Source: Arcobacter iocasae
GTDB lineage: Bacteria > Campylobacterota > Campylobacteria > Campylobacterales > Arcobacteraceae
DNA: 64,000 nucleotides
Assembly (NCBI RefSeq): GCF_042214795.1
Contig: NZ_CP090177.1
Location: 1,364,001 to 1,428,000, forward strand
Reading direction: 5' to 3'
The notes under the pieces are model-generated. The model was not told where the DNA came from. It searched no databases and saw only the letters and a list, made by a program, of their open reading frames with translations. Both the position numbers and the translations under genes were made by a program. Below, one piece after another: positions 16,922 through 24,762 of the stretch; within the stretch, counting starts at the first letter, position 1; the number at the start of each line of letters is the position of its first letter.

Positions 16922-17614
16922 TTATATTCCAAATTTTTTGTTGCTTCTACCATTAAAGATATAAACACTAAGAAGTACTATAAAGCTTATTATTACCATA
17001 ATAGCACTATAAATATGGGCACTTTTATAATCCATAATTTCTACCATTTCATATATTGCAACAGAAGCTACTTTTGTTTCACCTGGAATGCTTCCTCCTA
17101 CCATAAGAACAACTCCAAATTCTCCAACTGTATGAGCAAAGGTTACAATTATTGCTGTAAGAAGGGCTGGTTTTATATTTGGTAAGGCTACTTTTAATAA
17201 AGTTTTTATTTTTCCTTTTCCACATATATAACTAGCTTCAATCATATTTTTACTTATACTTTCAAAACCACTTTGTAGGGGTTGAACCATAAAGGGCAAA
17301 CTATAAAAACAACTAGCAATTACAAGTCCATAAAAATTGAACACAAGTTTTATTCCAAGAATATTTTCAAAAAAGGCACCTATTGGAGAATTATAAGATA
17401 AAGCCCACAAAATATAAAATCCTAGAACAGAAGGAGGTAAAACTATTGGAAGAGCAGTAATTGCTTCTAAAAAAGGTTTCAATCTTGATTTTGTTTGTGA
17501 GAGATACCAAGAAAGAGGTAATGAAATCATAAATAAAATTGAGGTTGTAATAAAGGCTAATTTAAATGAGAGTATAAAGGGACCAAATTCTATAGCTTTC
17601 AGGGTTTCAAACAT
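16922..17614 (-). CDS. modB: ModB, molybdate ABC transporter permease
   Basis: 230 aa inner-membrane permease with about five to six hydrophobic segments. The EAA-type cytoplasmic loop is visible as EASYICGKGKIKTLLKVALPN, which contacts ModC. VLMVGGSIPGETKVASVAIYE is typical of ModB. It overlaps the upstream TOBE gene by 8 bp. Confidence 0.93.
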   Translation of the reverse strand: MFETLKAIEFGPFILSFKLAFITTSILFMISLPLSWYLSQTKSRLKPFLEAITALPIVLPPSVLGFYILWALSYNSPIGAFFENILGIKLVFNFYGLVIASCFYSLPFMVQPLQSGFESISKNMIEASYICGKGKIKTLLKVALPNIKPALLTAIIVTFAHTVGEFGVVLMVGGSIPGETKVASVAIYEMVEIMDYKSAHIYSAIMVIISFIVLLSVYIFNGRSNKKFGI

Positions 17615-18008
17615 TTATTACTTCCTCAATAGATAAATCACTTGCTTTTATAAAAATATTAATTTCATCATCTTTTTTTAGATTCATTTTTTTTGCACTT
17701 GCTTGGGTTATAATTGATTGGAAATATGAATTTTTAGCTTTTATTGTCACACTACAAAGGAGTTTACCCTCTTCTATACTTTCAATTTTTCCATTTATTT
17801 GATTAGAGAAACTAATCATACCTTCAAAATCTCTTGCCAATATTATATTCGTAGCTTTTGCGACTAATATAACTTTTTGACCGATTTTAATTCTTTCATT
17901 AAGATCTAAACTCATCATTTTGAGTTTAATTCCTGAAAAATCAAATTGCACAATATTGAGATTATCAATACTGTCTATTTGAGATACGATAGCTTCTATT
18001 TTATTCAT
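17607..18008 (-). CDS. TOBE/Mop-type molybdate-binding protein
   Basis: 133 aa made of two consecutive TOBE-like repeats. The second contains GKIESIEEGKLLCSVTIKAKN and KKDDEINIFIKASDL, matching Mop-type molybdate or molybdopterin-binding units. It starts 4 bp inside the modA stop region and overlaps modB. It probably stores or hands over molybdate, like the Mop protein encoded at the head of the operon. Confidence 0.8.
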   Translation of the reverse strand: MNKIEAIVSQIDSIDNLNIVQFDFSGIKLKMMSLDLNERIKIGQKVILVAKATNIILARDFEGMISFSNQINGKIESIEEGKLLCSVTIKAKNSYFQSIITQASAKKMNLKKDDEINIFIKASDLSIEEVINV

Positions 18009-18751
18009 GGTACTAAATATCCAAATTTGTTAAATATTTTTTTTGCATCTGCACTTAAGATAAAGTCATAAAATGCTTTTGCTTCTTTATTCTCTTTTGC
18101 ATTGTTTATAATAACAATTCCTTGATTAATAGGAGTATAAAGTTTTGGATTTACATCTACCCAGTTTAGTCCTTCTTTATACATACTCATTTTTGGACTA
18201 TATAAAGATGATTTTGCAATAAATCCTATATCAGTTGCAGTTGTGGCATAAGTTACTGTTTGAGAGATAGATTCGGCATAAACATATTTTTTTACAACTT
18301 CGTCATAAATTTTTGCATTTTTCATAGCTTCAACTGCAGCTTTCCCATAAGGGGCAGTTTTTGGATTTGCAATAGCAATTTTATTTACTGAACTATCACT
18401 TGCTAGATTAATTCCTTTTGACATATCTATCTTTTTAATACTTAAAATTGCTAAACTTCCTTGTGCATAAATAACTGGTTTTGTTACAGCAATCTTATCA
18501 CTATATAAGGCTTCTGGATATTTCATATTTGCTGCCATAAAAATATTATATGGCGCACCATTTTTAATTTGTGCAGTTAATTTCCCACTACTTCCCAGTG
18601 TAACATTTACTTTTGTGTCTGGATTTGTTTTATTAAACTCATTAATCAAATCACCAATTGCATAACTTACATTTGCAGCAACTGCAATATTGATTTGTCC
18701 TGCAAATAAACTTAAACTTACAACTAATATTCCTAAGACTATTTTTTTCAT
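18005..18751 (-). CDS. modA: ModA, periplasmic molybdate-binding protein
   Basis: 248 aa with an N-terminal signal peptide (hydrophobic VLGILVVSLSLFAGQ). ModA hallmarks: NVTLGSSGKLTAQIKNGAPY (oxyanion-binding Ser and the conserved turn), ANPKTAPYGKAAVEA and GFIAKSSLYS. It binds molybdate in the periplasm and delivers it to ModBC. A good site, aggagataaa, precedes the ATG. Confidence 0.93.
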   Translation of the reverse strand: MKKIVLGILVVSLSLFAGQINIAVAANVSYAIGDLINEFNKTNPDTKVNVTLGSSGKLTAQIKNGAPYNIFMAANMKYPEALYSDKIAVTKPVIYAQGSLAILSIKKIDMSKGINLASDSSVNKIAIANPKTAPYGKAAVEAMKNAKIYDEVVKKYVYAESISQTVTYATTATDIGFIAKSSLYSPKMSMYKEGLNWVDVNPKLYTPINQGIVIINNAKENKEAKAFYDFILSADAKKIFNKFGYLVP

Positions 18752-18759
18752 TTTATCTC

Positions 18760-19179
18760 CTATTTTCCTATCATCACATCTGTTGCTTTTATAATTGCAC
18801 TTAATTGGTTTCCAATTTTTACTTTTAAGTTCTTTATTGAACTTGATGTTATTACAGCAACTACACTATCTTTATTCCCTATATTTATCTCTACTTCTGC
18901 ACTCACTGAGCCCAAGTGTAGATTTTCTACTATTCCTTGAAGTTTGTTTCTTGCACTTATATTTAATGTTACATCAGTTGTTACAAGTACTGAACTTGAT
19001 TTAAATATTGCAGTAACAATATCTCCAATTTTCAAATCAAGATTTTTAACTGCATTATTTGTTATTACTGAAACTATTGTGTATCCACAATTTAATTTAA
19101 CAAAAATCTCAGAATTTACATTCCCTTGCTGAACTAGTTCAACAACTCCCGGTAATTGATTTCTAGCACTTATTATCAT
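18760..19179 (-). CDS. mop: Mop-type molybdate-binding protein with two TOBE repeats
   Basis: 139 aa from the ATG at 19179, which has AAGGA six bases upstream and gives the typical Mop start MIISARNQLPG; a longer TTG start at 19197 is less likely. Two near-identical TOBE units, each opening with SARN(Q/K)L, lie at residues 3-68 and 73-138. Di-TOBE Mop proteins bind oxyanions in the cytoplasm as a molybdate buffer. First gene of the mod operon, directly behind the ModE-like operator. Confidence 0.9.
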   Translation of the reverse strand: MIISARNQLPGVVELVQQGNVNSEIFVKLNCGYTIVSVITNNAVKNLDLKIGDIVTAIFKSSSVLVTTDVTLNISARNKLQGIVENLHLGSVSAEVEINIGNKDSVVAVITSSSIKNLKVKIGNQLSAIIKATDVMIGK

Positions 19180-19197
19180 CTTTTTCCTTTCCAACAA

Positions 19198-19225
19198 AGC
19201 ATTATATATTTTTATATATAACGAT
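19198..19225 (-). promoter_or_regulatory. ModE-like operator overlapping the mod promoter
   Basis: Imperfect palindrome AGCATTATATA-N6-TATATAACGAT. The right arm matches the classical ModE half-site exactly and the left arm 9 of 11. It covers a minus-strand TATAAT -10 (19201-19206), so binding would repress mop-modABCD when Mo is sufficient. No modE gene lies in this window. Confidence 0.7.
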
Positions 19226-19230
19226 TAGCT

Positions 19231-19262
19231 AAAAAAAACTAGAAGGAATCCTTCTAGTTTTA
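19231..19262 (-). terminator. Intrinsic terminator of nifHDK
   Basis: Stem of 13 bp with a 1-nt centre in the minimal drawing (aaaactagaagga / tccttctagtttt), realistically CTAGAAGG with a 3-nt loop, followed on the minus strand by eight T residues just behind the nifK stop. It separates nifHDK from the mod operon. Confidence 0.85.
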
Positions 19263-19265
19263 AAA

Positions 19266-20807
19266 TTATCTTACTGAATCGAAGAAATAATCTGTTTCAG
19301 CTATATCTTTAGTCTCTTCATCTAATTGGTCTAAGATACCATTAGTAATCCAAGTTAAAAGGTTGATACCACCTTCATAACCACTCATAGAGTATCTGTG
19401 TAAGTGATGTCTATCAAAAATTGGGAACCCAATTCTAATAAGTGGAGTTTTTGTATCTCTATAAAGCTCTTTACCATAAACATTACCAATCATGAAATCA
19501 ACTGGTTCTGTGAATAATAATGATCTTAATGCCCATAAATCTTTACCTGGCCAAATGTTACATTCGTCAGATCTATTTGATTTATCTAAGATTGCTCTCA
19601 TTTGGGCTTCCCAATTTTTTCTTGGAGCATTATGACAAACAACATGAGTTGGAATTGCACCCATTTCAACTAAGAAAGAAACCATACCTAATAAAAAGTC
19701 AGGATCTCCCCAGATTGCGATTTTTTTACCATGCATATATGGATAAGAATCTTGCATAGCATCAACAAGTCTAGCTCTTTGTTGTTTTAATTCTTCTGGA
19801 ATTTCTTTACCAGTTAATTCTGCTAATTTCATAACAAATTCATCAGTACCACTTAAACCAATTGGATTACAAGTTTCGTAAGTTTGTTTCCATTTGTTTT
19901 TAATAGTTTTAGCTGTTGCTATTGATGAATATTTTTGTAAAGATATTGTAGCTTTCGCATTAATTGAACCTTTAAGATCTTCAATTTTTGTTCCACCAGC
20001 ATACAATTTATACTCACCAGCTCCAGTATCCCATTGCTCTTCATGGTCACCAATCATTACGATTTTATCACCGAACATTTTAGATATTTTTTTAATCTCT
20101 TTTAATGATCCTAAATAAGGTTCAAATCCAGGGATAATATTAATTCTTTCTTCATCAACAGTAGTTTTTTCAGTACTTACTTGCTCTAAAATAGATTTCA
20201 TCATATTATCATAACCTGTAATATGAGAACCTACGAATGAAGGAGTGTGTGCATTAGGAATTAAAACATTGTCTAATTCACCTTCAGCTTCATCTTTAGC
20301 TCCAATAATAAAAGCACCTAAGTCATCACCGATAACTTCTGCCATACATGTAGTAGATACAGCAATCATTTCTGGTTTATATAAAGCATTACAATTTCGT
20401 AAACCATCTTTCATATTTGCTAATCCACCAAATACCGCTGCAGATTCACTCATAGAATCTGAAACACAAGGAGTTGGTTCTTTAAAGTGTCTTGTAAAAT
20501 ATGTTCTAAAGTATGCAACACATCCATGGCTTCCATGAACATAAGGCATAGTATTTTCAAATCCAAGAGCTACCATAACAGCACCAAGAGGTTGACAAGC
20601 TTTAGCAGGGTTAACAGTAATTGCTTCTCTTGCTAAATTTTTTTCTCTATAATCCCAAGACTCAGTCCATTTTTGAATTTCTTCAACTTTAGCAGGATTA
20701 ATTGCTCCCATTGAACCTTCAAATTCTTTTTTGTTTTTTAAAACTTCTTGATATTCAGGTTTTAAAAACAGTTTTTGTCCGTTTACTATATTATCTAAAT
20801 CTTGCAT
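19266..20807 (-). CDS. nifK: NifK, nitrogenase MoFe protein beta chain
   Basis: 513 aa, standard length. P-cluster ligands are visible: C71 (PAKACQPLGA), C96 (HGSHGCVAYF) and C154 (STTCMAEVIGDD). With NifD it forms the alpha2beta2 MoFe protein. It begins 1 bp after nifD, with GGGAG inside the nifD end as ribosome binding site, so translation is coupled. Last gene of the nifH transcript. Confidence 0.98.
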   Translation of the reverse strand: MQDLDNIVNGQKLFLKPEYQEVLKNKKEFEGSMGAINPAKVEEIQKWTESWDYREKNLAREAITVNPAKACQPLGAVMVALGFENTMPYVHGSHGCVAYFRTYFTRHFKEPTPCVSDSMSESAAVFGGLANMKDGLRNCNALYKPEMIAVSTTCMAEVIGDDLGAFIIGAKDEAEGELDNVLIPNAHTPSFVGSHITGYDNMMKSILEQVSTEKTTVDEERINIIPGFEPYLGSLKEIKKISKMFGDKIVMIGDHEEQWDTGAGEYKLYAGGTKIEDLKGSINAKATISLQKYSSIATAKTIKNKWKQTYETCNPIGLSGTDEFVMKLAELTGKEIPEELKQQRARLVDAMQDSYPYMHGKKIAIWGDPDFLLGMVSFLVEMGAIPTHVVCHNAPRKNWEAQMRAILDKSNRSDECNIWPGKDLWALRSLLFTEPVDFMIGNVYGKELYRDTKTPLIRIGFPIFDRHHLHRYSMSGYEGGINLLTWITNGILDQLDEETKDIAETDYFFDSVR

Positions 20808-20808
20808 A

Positions 20809-22275
20809 TTACGCTCCCTCTACTTCTTTGTCCCATGGTGCTTTAGTATGATTCCAAACAGGAGAATTCATTGCTAAATCCATATCTTTTGCAAAAATTG
20901 CAAATGCATCATACCCATGGTATGGTCCACTATAATCCCAAGAGTGCATTTGTCTAAATGGTAATCCCATTTTTTGAAATACATATTTCTCTTTTACACC
21001 AGCTGCAACTAAGTCAGGTCTCAATTTTTTAACAAATTCTTCTAACTCATACTCATTCGCATCATCATAAATAAGTGTTGATCTTCCTAAATCTTCTTTA
21101 GTTCTTTTATAATCATCACCATGTCCGAACTCATAACCAGTACCAATAACTTCCATCCCTAAATCTTCATAAGCACCAATAACGTGTCTTGGTCTTAATC
21201 CACCAACATAAAGCATAACTTTTTTACCCTCTAACATTGGTCTAAATTTAGCAATAACTGCATCTGTCATAGCAGTATATTTAGCAATAACTTTTTCTGT
21301 TTGTTCTTGAATTTTTTCATCAAAAAATGATGCAATTTTTCTCAAACTTTCAGTTGTTTTTGTAGGTCCAAAGAAGTTATATTCCATCCAAGGTATACCA
21401 AACTCTTGCTCCATATGTCTAGAAATATAGTTCATAGATCTATAACAGTGAAGTAAGTTCAATTTTGCTTTTGGTGCGATTGCTAACTCTTTATAAGTCG
21501 CATCCCCAGACCATTGTGCAATTACTCTTAATCCCATTTCTTCTAAGATTAATCTTGTAGACCAAGCATCTCCACCGATGTTATAATCTCCAATAATTGC
21601 TACATCATAATCAGTTGAATCAAAATCTTTTCTATGTGATGTATCAGGCATAACATGATCTCTAATCATATCATTTGCGATGTGGTGACCAAGAGATTGA
21701 GAAACCCCTCTAAACCCTTCACATGATACAGCAACAGTTTGATGACCTGTCTCTTTTTTATGAACTTTTGCAACAGCTTGAATATCATCTCCAATTAAAC
21801 CAATTGGACACTCTGATTGAATTGAAATACCATTGTTTAATGGGAATAATTCATCAATCTCTTCTAACGCTTTTTTAAGTTTTTTATCTCCACCAAATAC
21901 GATATCTTTTTCATTGAAGTCAGTTGAAAAGTTCATAGTAACAAAAGTGTCAATACCAGTTGTTCCTATATAATAATTTCTTCTTCCACCTCTTGAATAT
22001 TGCCCACAACCTATTGGTCCATGAGAAATATGAATCATATCTTTAATTGGTCCCCAAACAACCCCTTTAGATCCTGCATATGCACAACCTCTTTGAGACA
22101 TTACTCCCGGTACTGTTTGTTTGTTACTTCTTGTAGTATCACAAGAACCTTTTACACCTTCTGGATTATCAGTTCCAAGGTGTTTTGCTCTATTCTTCTT
22201 TGCTTTTTCTGGATAAGCTTCAAGTACTTCTGCAATTGCTTGCTTTTGAAGACTTTCTAATGTTTCTGGTCCCAT
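20809..22275 (-). CDS. nifD: NifD, nitrogenase MoFe protein alpha chain
   Basis: 488 aa. P-cluster ligands C64 (QRGCAYAG), C90 (GPIGCGQYS) and C156 (SECPIGLIGDD) are present. FeMo-co ligands are C277 (LLHCYRSMNY) and H444 (QMHSWDYSGPYHGYD). These mark a true Mo-type nitrogenase rather than VnfD, AnfD or a NifE paralogue. The ATG has AAGGA seven bases upstream. A structured repeat element (22295-22395) ends immediately before this ribosome binding site. Confidence 0.98.
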   Translation of the reverse strand: MGPETLESLQKQAIAEVLEAYPEKAKKNRAKHLGTDNPEGVKGSCDTTRSNKQTVPGVMSQRGCAYAGSKGVVWGPIKDMIHISHGPIGCGQYSRGGRRNYYIGTTGIDTFVTMNFSTDFNEKDIVFGGDKKLKKALEEIDELFPLNNGISIQSECPIGLIGDDIQAVAKVHKKETGHQTVAVSCEGFRGVSQSLGHHIANDMIRDHVMPDTSHRKDFDSTDYDVAIIGDYNIGGDAWSTRLILEEMGLRVIAQWSGDATYKELAIAPKAKLNLLHCYRSMNYISRHMEQEFGIPWMEYNFFGPTKTTESLRKIASFFDEKIQEQTEKVIAKYTAMTDAVIAKFRPMLEGKKVMLYVGGLRPRHVIGAYEDLGMEVIGTGYEFGHGDDYKRTKEDLGRSTLIYDDANEYELEEFVKKLRPDLVAAGVKEKYVFQKMGLPFRQMHSWDYSGPYHGYDAFAIFAKDMDLAMNSPVWNHTKAPWDKEVEGA

Positions 22276-22294
22276 AATTTTTTCCTTATAAATT

Positions 22295-22395
22295 GTCCCA
22301 ATTTTTAAGGGACTTTATTTTTATAATTTCTTTTGACAAGGATTTGTAAAAAATCCTTAAAGAAACAAATCCTAAAGAGGACAACAAGTTGTCCT
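22295..22395 (-). ncRNA. Structured intergenic element, copy A (before nifD)
   Basis: Read on the minus strand: hairpin GGACAAC-tt-GTTGTCC, the conserved string CTTTAGGATTTG, a two-part stem (TTTCTTT / AAAGAAA around AAGGATTT / AAATCCTT), about 16 nt of A/T, then hairpin GTCCC-N9-GGGAC leading into the nifD ribosome binding site. Copies B and C share the architecture with compensatory changes. Whether it acts in mRNA stability, translation or as a mobile repeat is unknown. Confidence 0.75.
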
Positions 22396-22409
22396 TTTTA
22401 TAATTTTGT

Positions 22410-22769
22410 TTACGCTACTTTTACTCTATATAGATTCATGTCATCTAATTTTTTACAAATAGCTTTAGTTGCATCACCATCAACAGATTTTGAGATTTCA
22501 GAAATTTGGTATTTATTAGTATAATAAACCATTTTATAACCATCTTTTTCTTTACACTCAGTATTAGTATAATAATCAACTAAGGCAGTATGTAAAAAAG
22601 AACCTTCTGGGATAGAAATTTCTTCTAACTTTACACCTTCTCTTGTTTCACTTGAAACAGTTACAGATTTACCTGTAGCATCAACTCCATCTTGTACTTT
22701 TTCTATTACTTTATCAAAACTTACATCATTACCCATATCAGCTGGGAAGTGGTATCCACATACAAACAT
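22410..22769 (-). CDS. Conserved-looking small protein between nifH and nifD
   Basis: 119 aa protein that I do not recognise. It starts MFVCGYHFPADMGND behind a strong aaaaggag site. It looks globular and soluble, with an alternating strand/helix pattern, three cysteines (C4, C72 and C105) and no signal or membrane segment. It interrupts the usual nifH-nifD adjacency and is bracketed by two copies of the structured repeat element. Codon use matches its neighbours, so it is a real gene of the nifHDK transcript. The function is unknown. Confidence 0.8.
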   Translation of the reverse strand: MFVCGYHFPADMGNDVSFDKVIEKVQDGVDATGKSVTVSSETREGVKLEEISIPEGSFLHTALVDYYTNTECKEKDGYKMVYYTNKYQISEISKSVDGDATKAICKKLDDMNLYRVKVA

Positions 22770-22788
22770 TTTATTCTCCTTTTAAAAT

Positions 22789-22887
22789 GTCCCATTTTTA
22801 AAGGGACTTTGTTTTTAACGACTTCTTTTAACAGGATTTATAAAAAATCCTTAAAGAAGCAAATCCTAAAGGGCGAAAGAATTCGCC
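22789..22887 (-). ncRNA. Structured intergenic element, copy B (after nifH)
   Basis: Minus strand: hairpin GGCGAA-N4-TTCGCC, conserved CTTTAGGATTTG, stem CTTCTTT / AAAGAAG enclosing AGGATTT / AAATCCT, then GTCCC-N9-GGGAC and the aaaaggag site of orf119. Relative to copy A the outer stem pair changes from T-A to C-G on both sides. It may also stabilise the 3' end of the nifH message, which is inference. Confidence 0.75.
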
Positions 22888-22917
22888 AACATATACTTTA
22901 ATATTTACTCTTAGGTA

Positions 22918-23832
22918 TTAAGCTTCTTCTGCTTTTTTACCTAAGTTTTCTTCGTCAACTTCTTCTTCTAATCCGAATTCCATTAATAATGCTTCTAAGT
23001 CATCCATTTCTAGTGGCTCAGGAATAACTTTTAAGTCATTAGCGATAATTTTTCTTGCTAATTCTTTATATTCCATAGCTTGGTCTGAACTTGGAGCAAA
23101 TTCAACAACTGTCATTCTTCTTAACTCAGCTCTTTGAACATGGTTAGATCTTGGTACGAAGTGAATCATTTGAGTACCAATTTGCATTGCTAAGTGTTTA
23201 GATAAATCATACTCTTTATCTGTCATTCTTGCATTACAAATTAAACCAGCAAGTCTAACTCCACCAGTATTAGCATATTTTAAAATACCTTTTGAAATAT
23301 TATTAGCTGCATACATAGCCATCATTTCACCAGACATTACGATATAGATTTCTTGCGCTTTACCTTCTCTAATTGGCATAGCAAATCCACCACAAACAAC
23401 ATCTCCAAGAACATCATAAGATACGAAATCTAATTCATCAGTATAAGCACCTTCTTCTTCTAGGAAATTAATTGCAGTAATAACCCCTCTACCCGCACAA
23501 CCAACACCTGGCTCAGGACCACCTGATTCAGTACAGTTAATATAACCTTCAGTTATGTCATTATTTTCTGGGTGAAATTCACCAGCACCTGGTTTACATA
23601 CATCTTCTAATTCTAGATCTTCAACAGTTCCAGCTTCACTAGCTAATTGCATAATTGTACATTGTGCTTTTTCGTGTAAGATTAATCTTGTTGAATCCGC
23701 TTTTGGATCACAACCAACGATTAAAATTTTCTTTCCATAGTAATGACACATTGCTGCTAATGTGTTTTGAGATGTAGTTGATTTACCAATCCCACCTTTT
23801 CCGTAAAACGCTATTTGTCTTAAATCTGACAT
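22918..23832 (-). CDS. nifH: NifH, nitrogenase Fe protein
   Basis: 304 aa. P-loop GKGGIGKS at 11-18; [4Fe-4S] ligands C112 (PGVGCAGRG) and C147 (GDVVCGGF); R115 is the arginine that is ADP-ribosylated in some species. Relative to Azotobacter NifH both cysteines are displaced by 15, because of an insertion between about residues 82 and 99 (PGAGEFHPENNDITEGYINC). An acidic C-terminal tail is also present. It donates electrons to NifDK and takes part in FeMo-co and P-cluster maturation. Strong aaaaggag site; sigma-54 promoter at 23872-23887. Confidence 0.98.
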   Translation of the reverse strand: MSDLRQIAFYGKGGIGKSTTSQNTLAAMCHYYGKKILIVGCDPKADSTRLILHEKAQCTIMQLASEAGTVEDLELEDVCKPGAGEFHPENNDITEGYINCTESGGPEPGVGCAGRGVITAINFLEEEGAYTDELDFVSYDVLGDVVCGGFAMPIREGKAQEIYIVMSGEMMAMYAANNISKGILKYANTGGVRLAGLICNARMTDKEYDLSKHLAMQIGTQMIHFVPRSNHVQRAELRRMTVVEFAPSSDQAMEYKELARKIIANDLKVIPEPLEMDDLEALLMEFGLEEEVDEENLGKKAEEA

Positions 23833-23871
23833 ATTGTCTCCTTTTAATATTATTAATTACAAATAGATAAT

Positions 23872-23887
23872 TGCATATTGCGTTCCA
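23872..23887 (-). promoter_or_regulatory. Sigma-54 promoter of nifH
   Basis: Minus strand GGAACGCAATATGC, GG at 23885-23886 and GC at 23873-23874, 10-base spacing, 41 bp before the ATG. I found no canonical TGT-N10-ACA NifA site in the following 200 bp; a TGT-N9-ACA lies at 24010-24024, about 130 bp upstream. Confidence 0.88.
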
Positions 23888-24065
23888 CAAGATGAAAAAG
23901 AGAATATTTTTTTCATAAATTTTTATAATTTTCCGTAAAATAGGAGTTTGAGAAGGTGATTTTTTTTAAAAAGTTAAAAATAGGATAAAATTTATCTTGT
24001 TTTCATAATTGTTTTTTTACTACAAATTTTGTAAATTTTGTTATTTGGGAGTGTAAAATTTAGTA

Positions 24066-24086
24066 AAATCAACCAAAGGTTGATTT
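24066..24086 (-). terminator. Terminator of the ktr operon
   Basis: Nine-bp perfect stem (aaatcaacc / ggttgattt) with a 3-nt loop, 30 bp downstream of the ktrA-like stop on the minus strand, followed by an A/T-rich tail. It separates ktr from the nifH promoter. Confidence 0.6.
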
Positions 24087-24114
24087 AAAGTGTGAGGTCT
24101 ATTTTAATAGGATT

Positions 24115-24762
24115 TTAGAATTCTTTACAAAATTCTTTACTATATTTAGCTTCTCCTATAAAAACTAAAATATCATTTTCTTTTATTTTATAAGAGGAAT
24201 CAATATTTAAAACCCAAGTTCCATCTGATTTATAAGAGACTATTTTAAGTTTTTTATACTCTTCTTTTATCTCATAAATTCTTCTATTGATAAATTTTTC
24301 ATTTGCTACTAGTTTTATGATTTTTATATTGTTACTTATATCTATCTCTTCTATAGTCATATTATCAATTAGTTTATTTACCAACATTCTTCCTGCAATT
24401 TTTTCAGGATATATGATTTTAAAAGCACCAATTTTTGATAATATTTCACCGTGAGTTGATGTGATAGCTTTTGCAATAATATTTTGATTATTTAAATCTT
24501 TTAGTGCCATTACTGTTAAAATACTTGCTTCTATATTCTCACCAATACTTACAATTACTGTGTCAAGGTTATAAATTCCTACATCTTCTAAAGCTTGTTT
24601 ATTAGTACTATCAAGTACAAAAGCATTGTCAATATATTCACTTATCTCTTGAATCCTTTTTTCGTCATTATCTACTGCTATTACTTTTACATCTAACCTT
24701 GATAAACTCTTTACAATATAAGATCCAAATTTTCCTAATCCAATAACTGCGATTGTTTTCAT
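24115..24762 (-). CDS. ktrA: KtrA/TrkA-type potassium uptake regulatory subunit
   Basis: 215 aa. RCK-N Rossmann domain with GLGKFGSYIVKSL at the start and acidic VDNDEKRI for NAD/ATP binding, then an RCK-C (TrkA_C) domain from about 135. It gates the KtrB channel in the membrane. Start and stop codons overlap with the upstream ktrB-like gene (4 bp). Confidence 0.9.
   Translation of the reverse strand: MKTIAVIGLGKFGSYIVKSLSRLDVKVIAVDNDEKRIQEISEYIDNAFVLDSTNKQALEDVGIYNLDTVIVSIGENIEASILTVMALKDLNNQNIIAKAITSTHGEILSKIGAFKIIYPEKIAGRMLVNKLIDNMTIEEIDISNNIKIIKLVANEKFINRRIYEIKEEYKKLKIVSYKSDGTWVLNIDSSYKIKENDILVFIGEAKYSKEFCKEF

Noticed and set aside
19266..22275. Alternative (V- or Fe-only) nitrogenase
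   Set aside because: No vnfG/anfG gene, all P-cluster and FeMo-co ligands fit NifDK, and mod, nifQ, nifE and nifN are present.
24010..24024. TGT-N9-ACA upstream of nifH as a NifA binding site
   Set aside because: Spacing is 9, not the canonical 10, and similar sites were not found before the other sigma-54 promoters by eye. Mentioned only as a lead.
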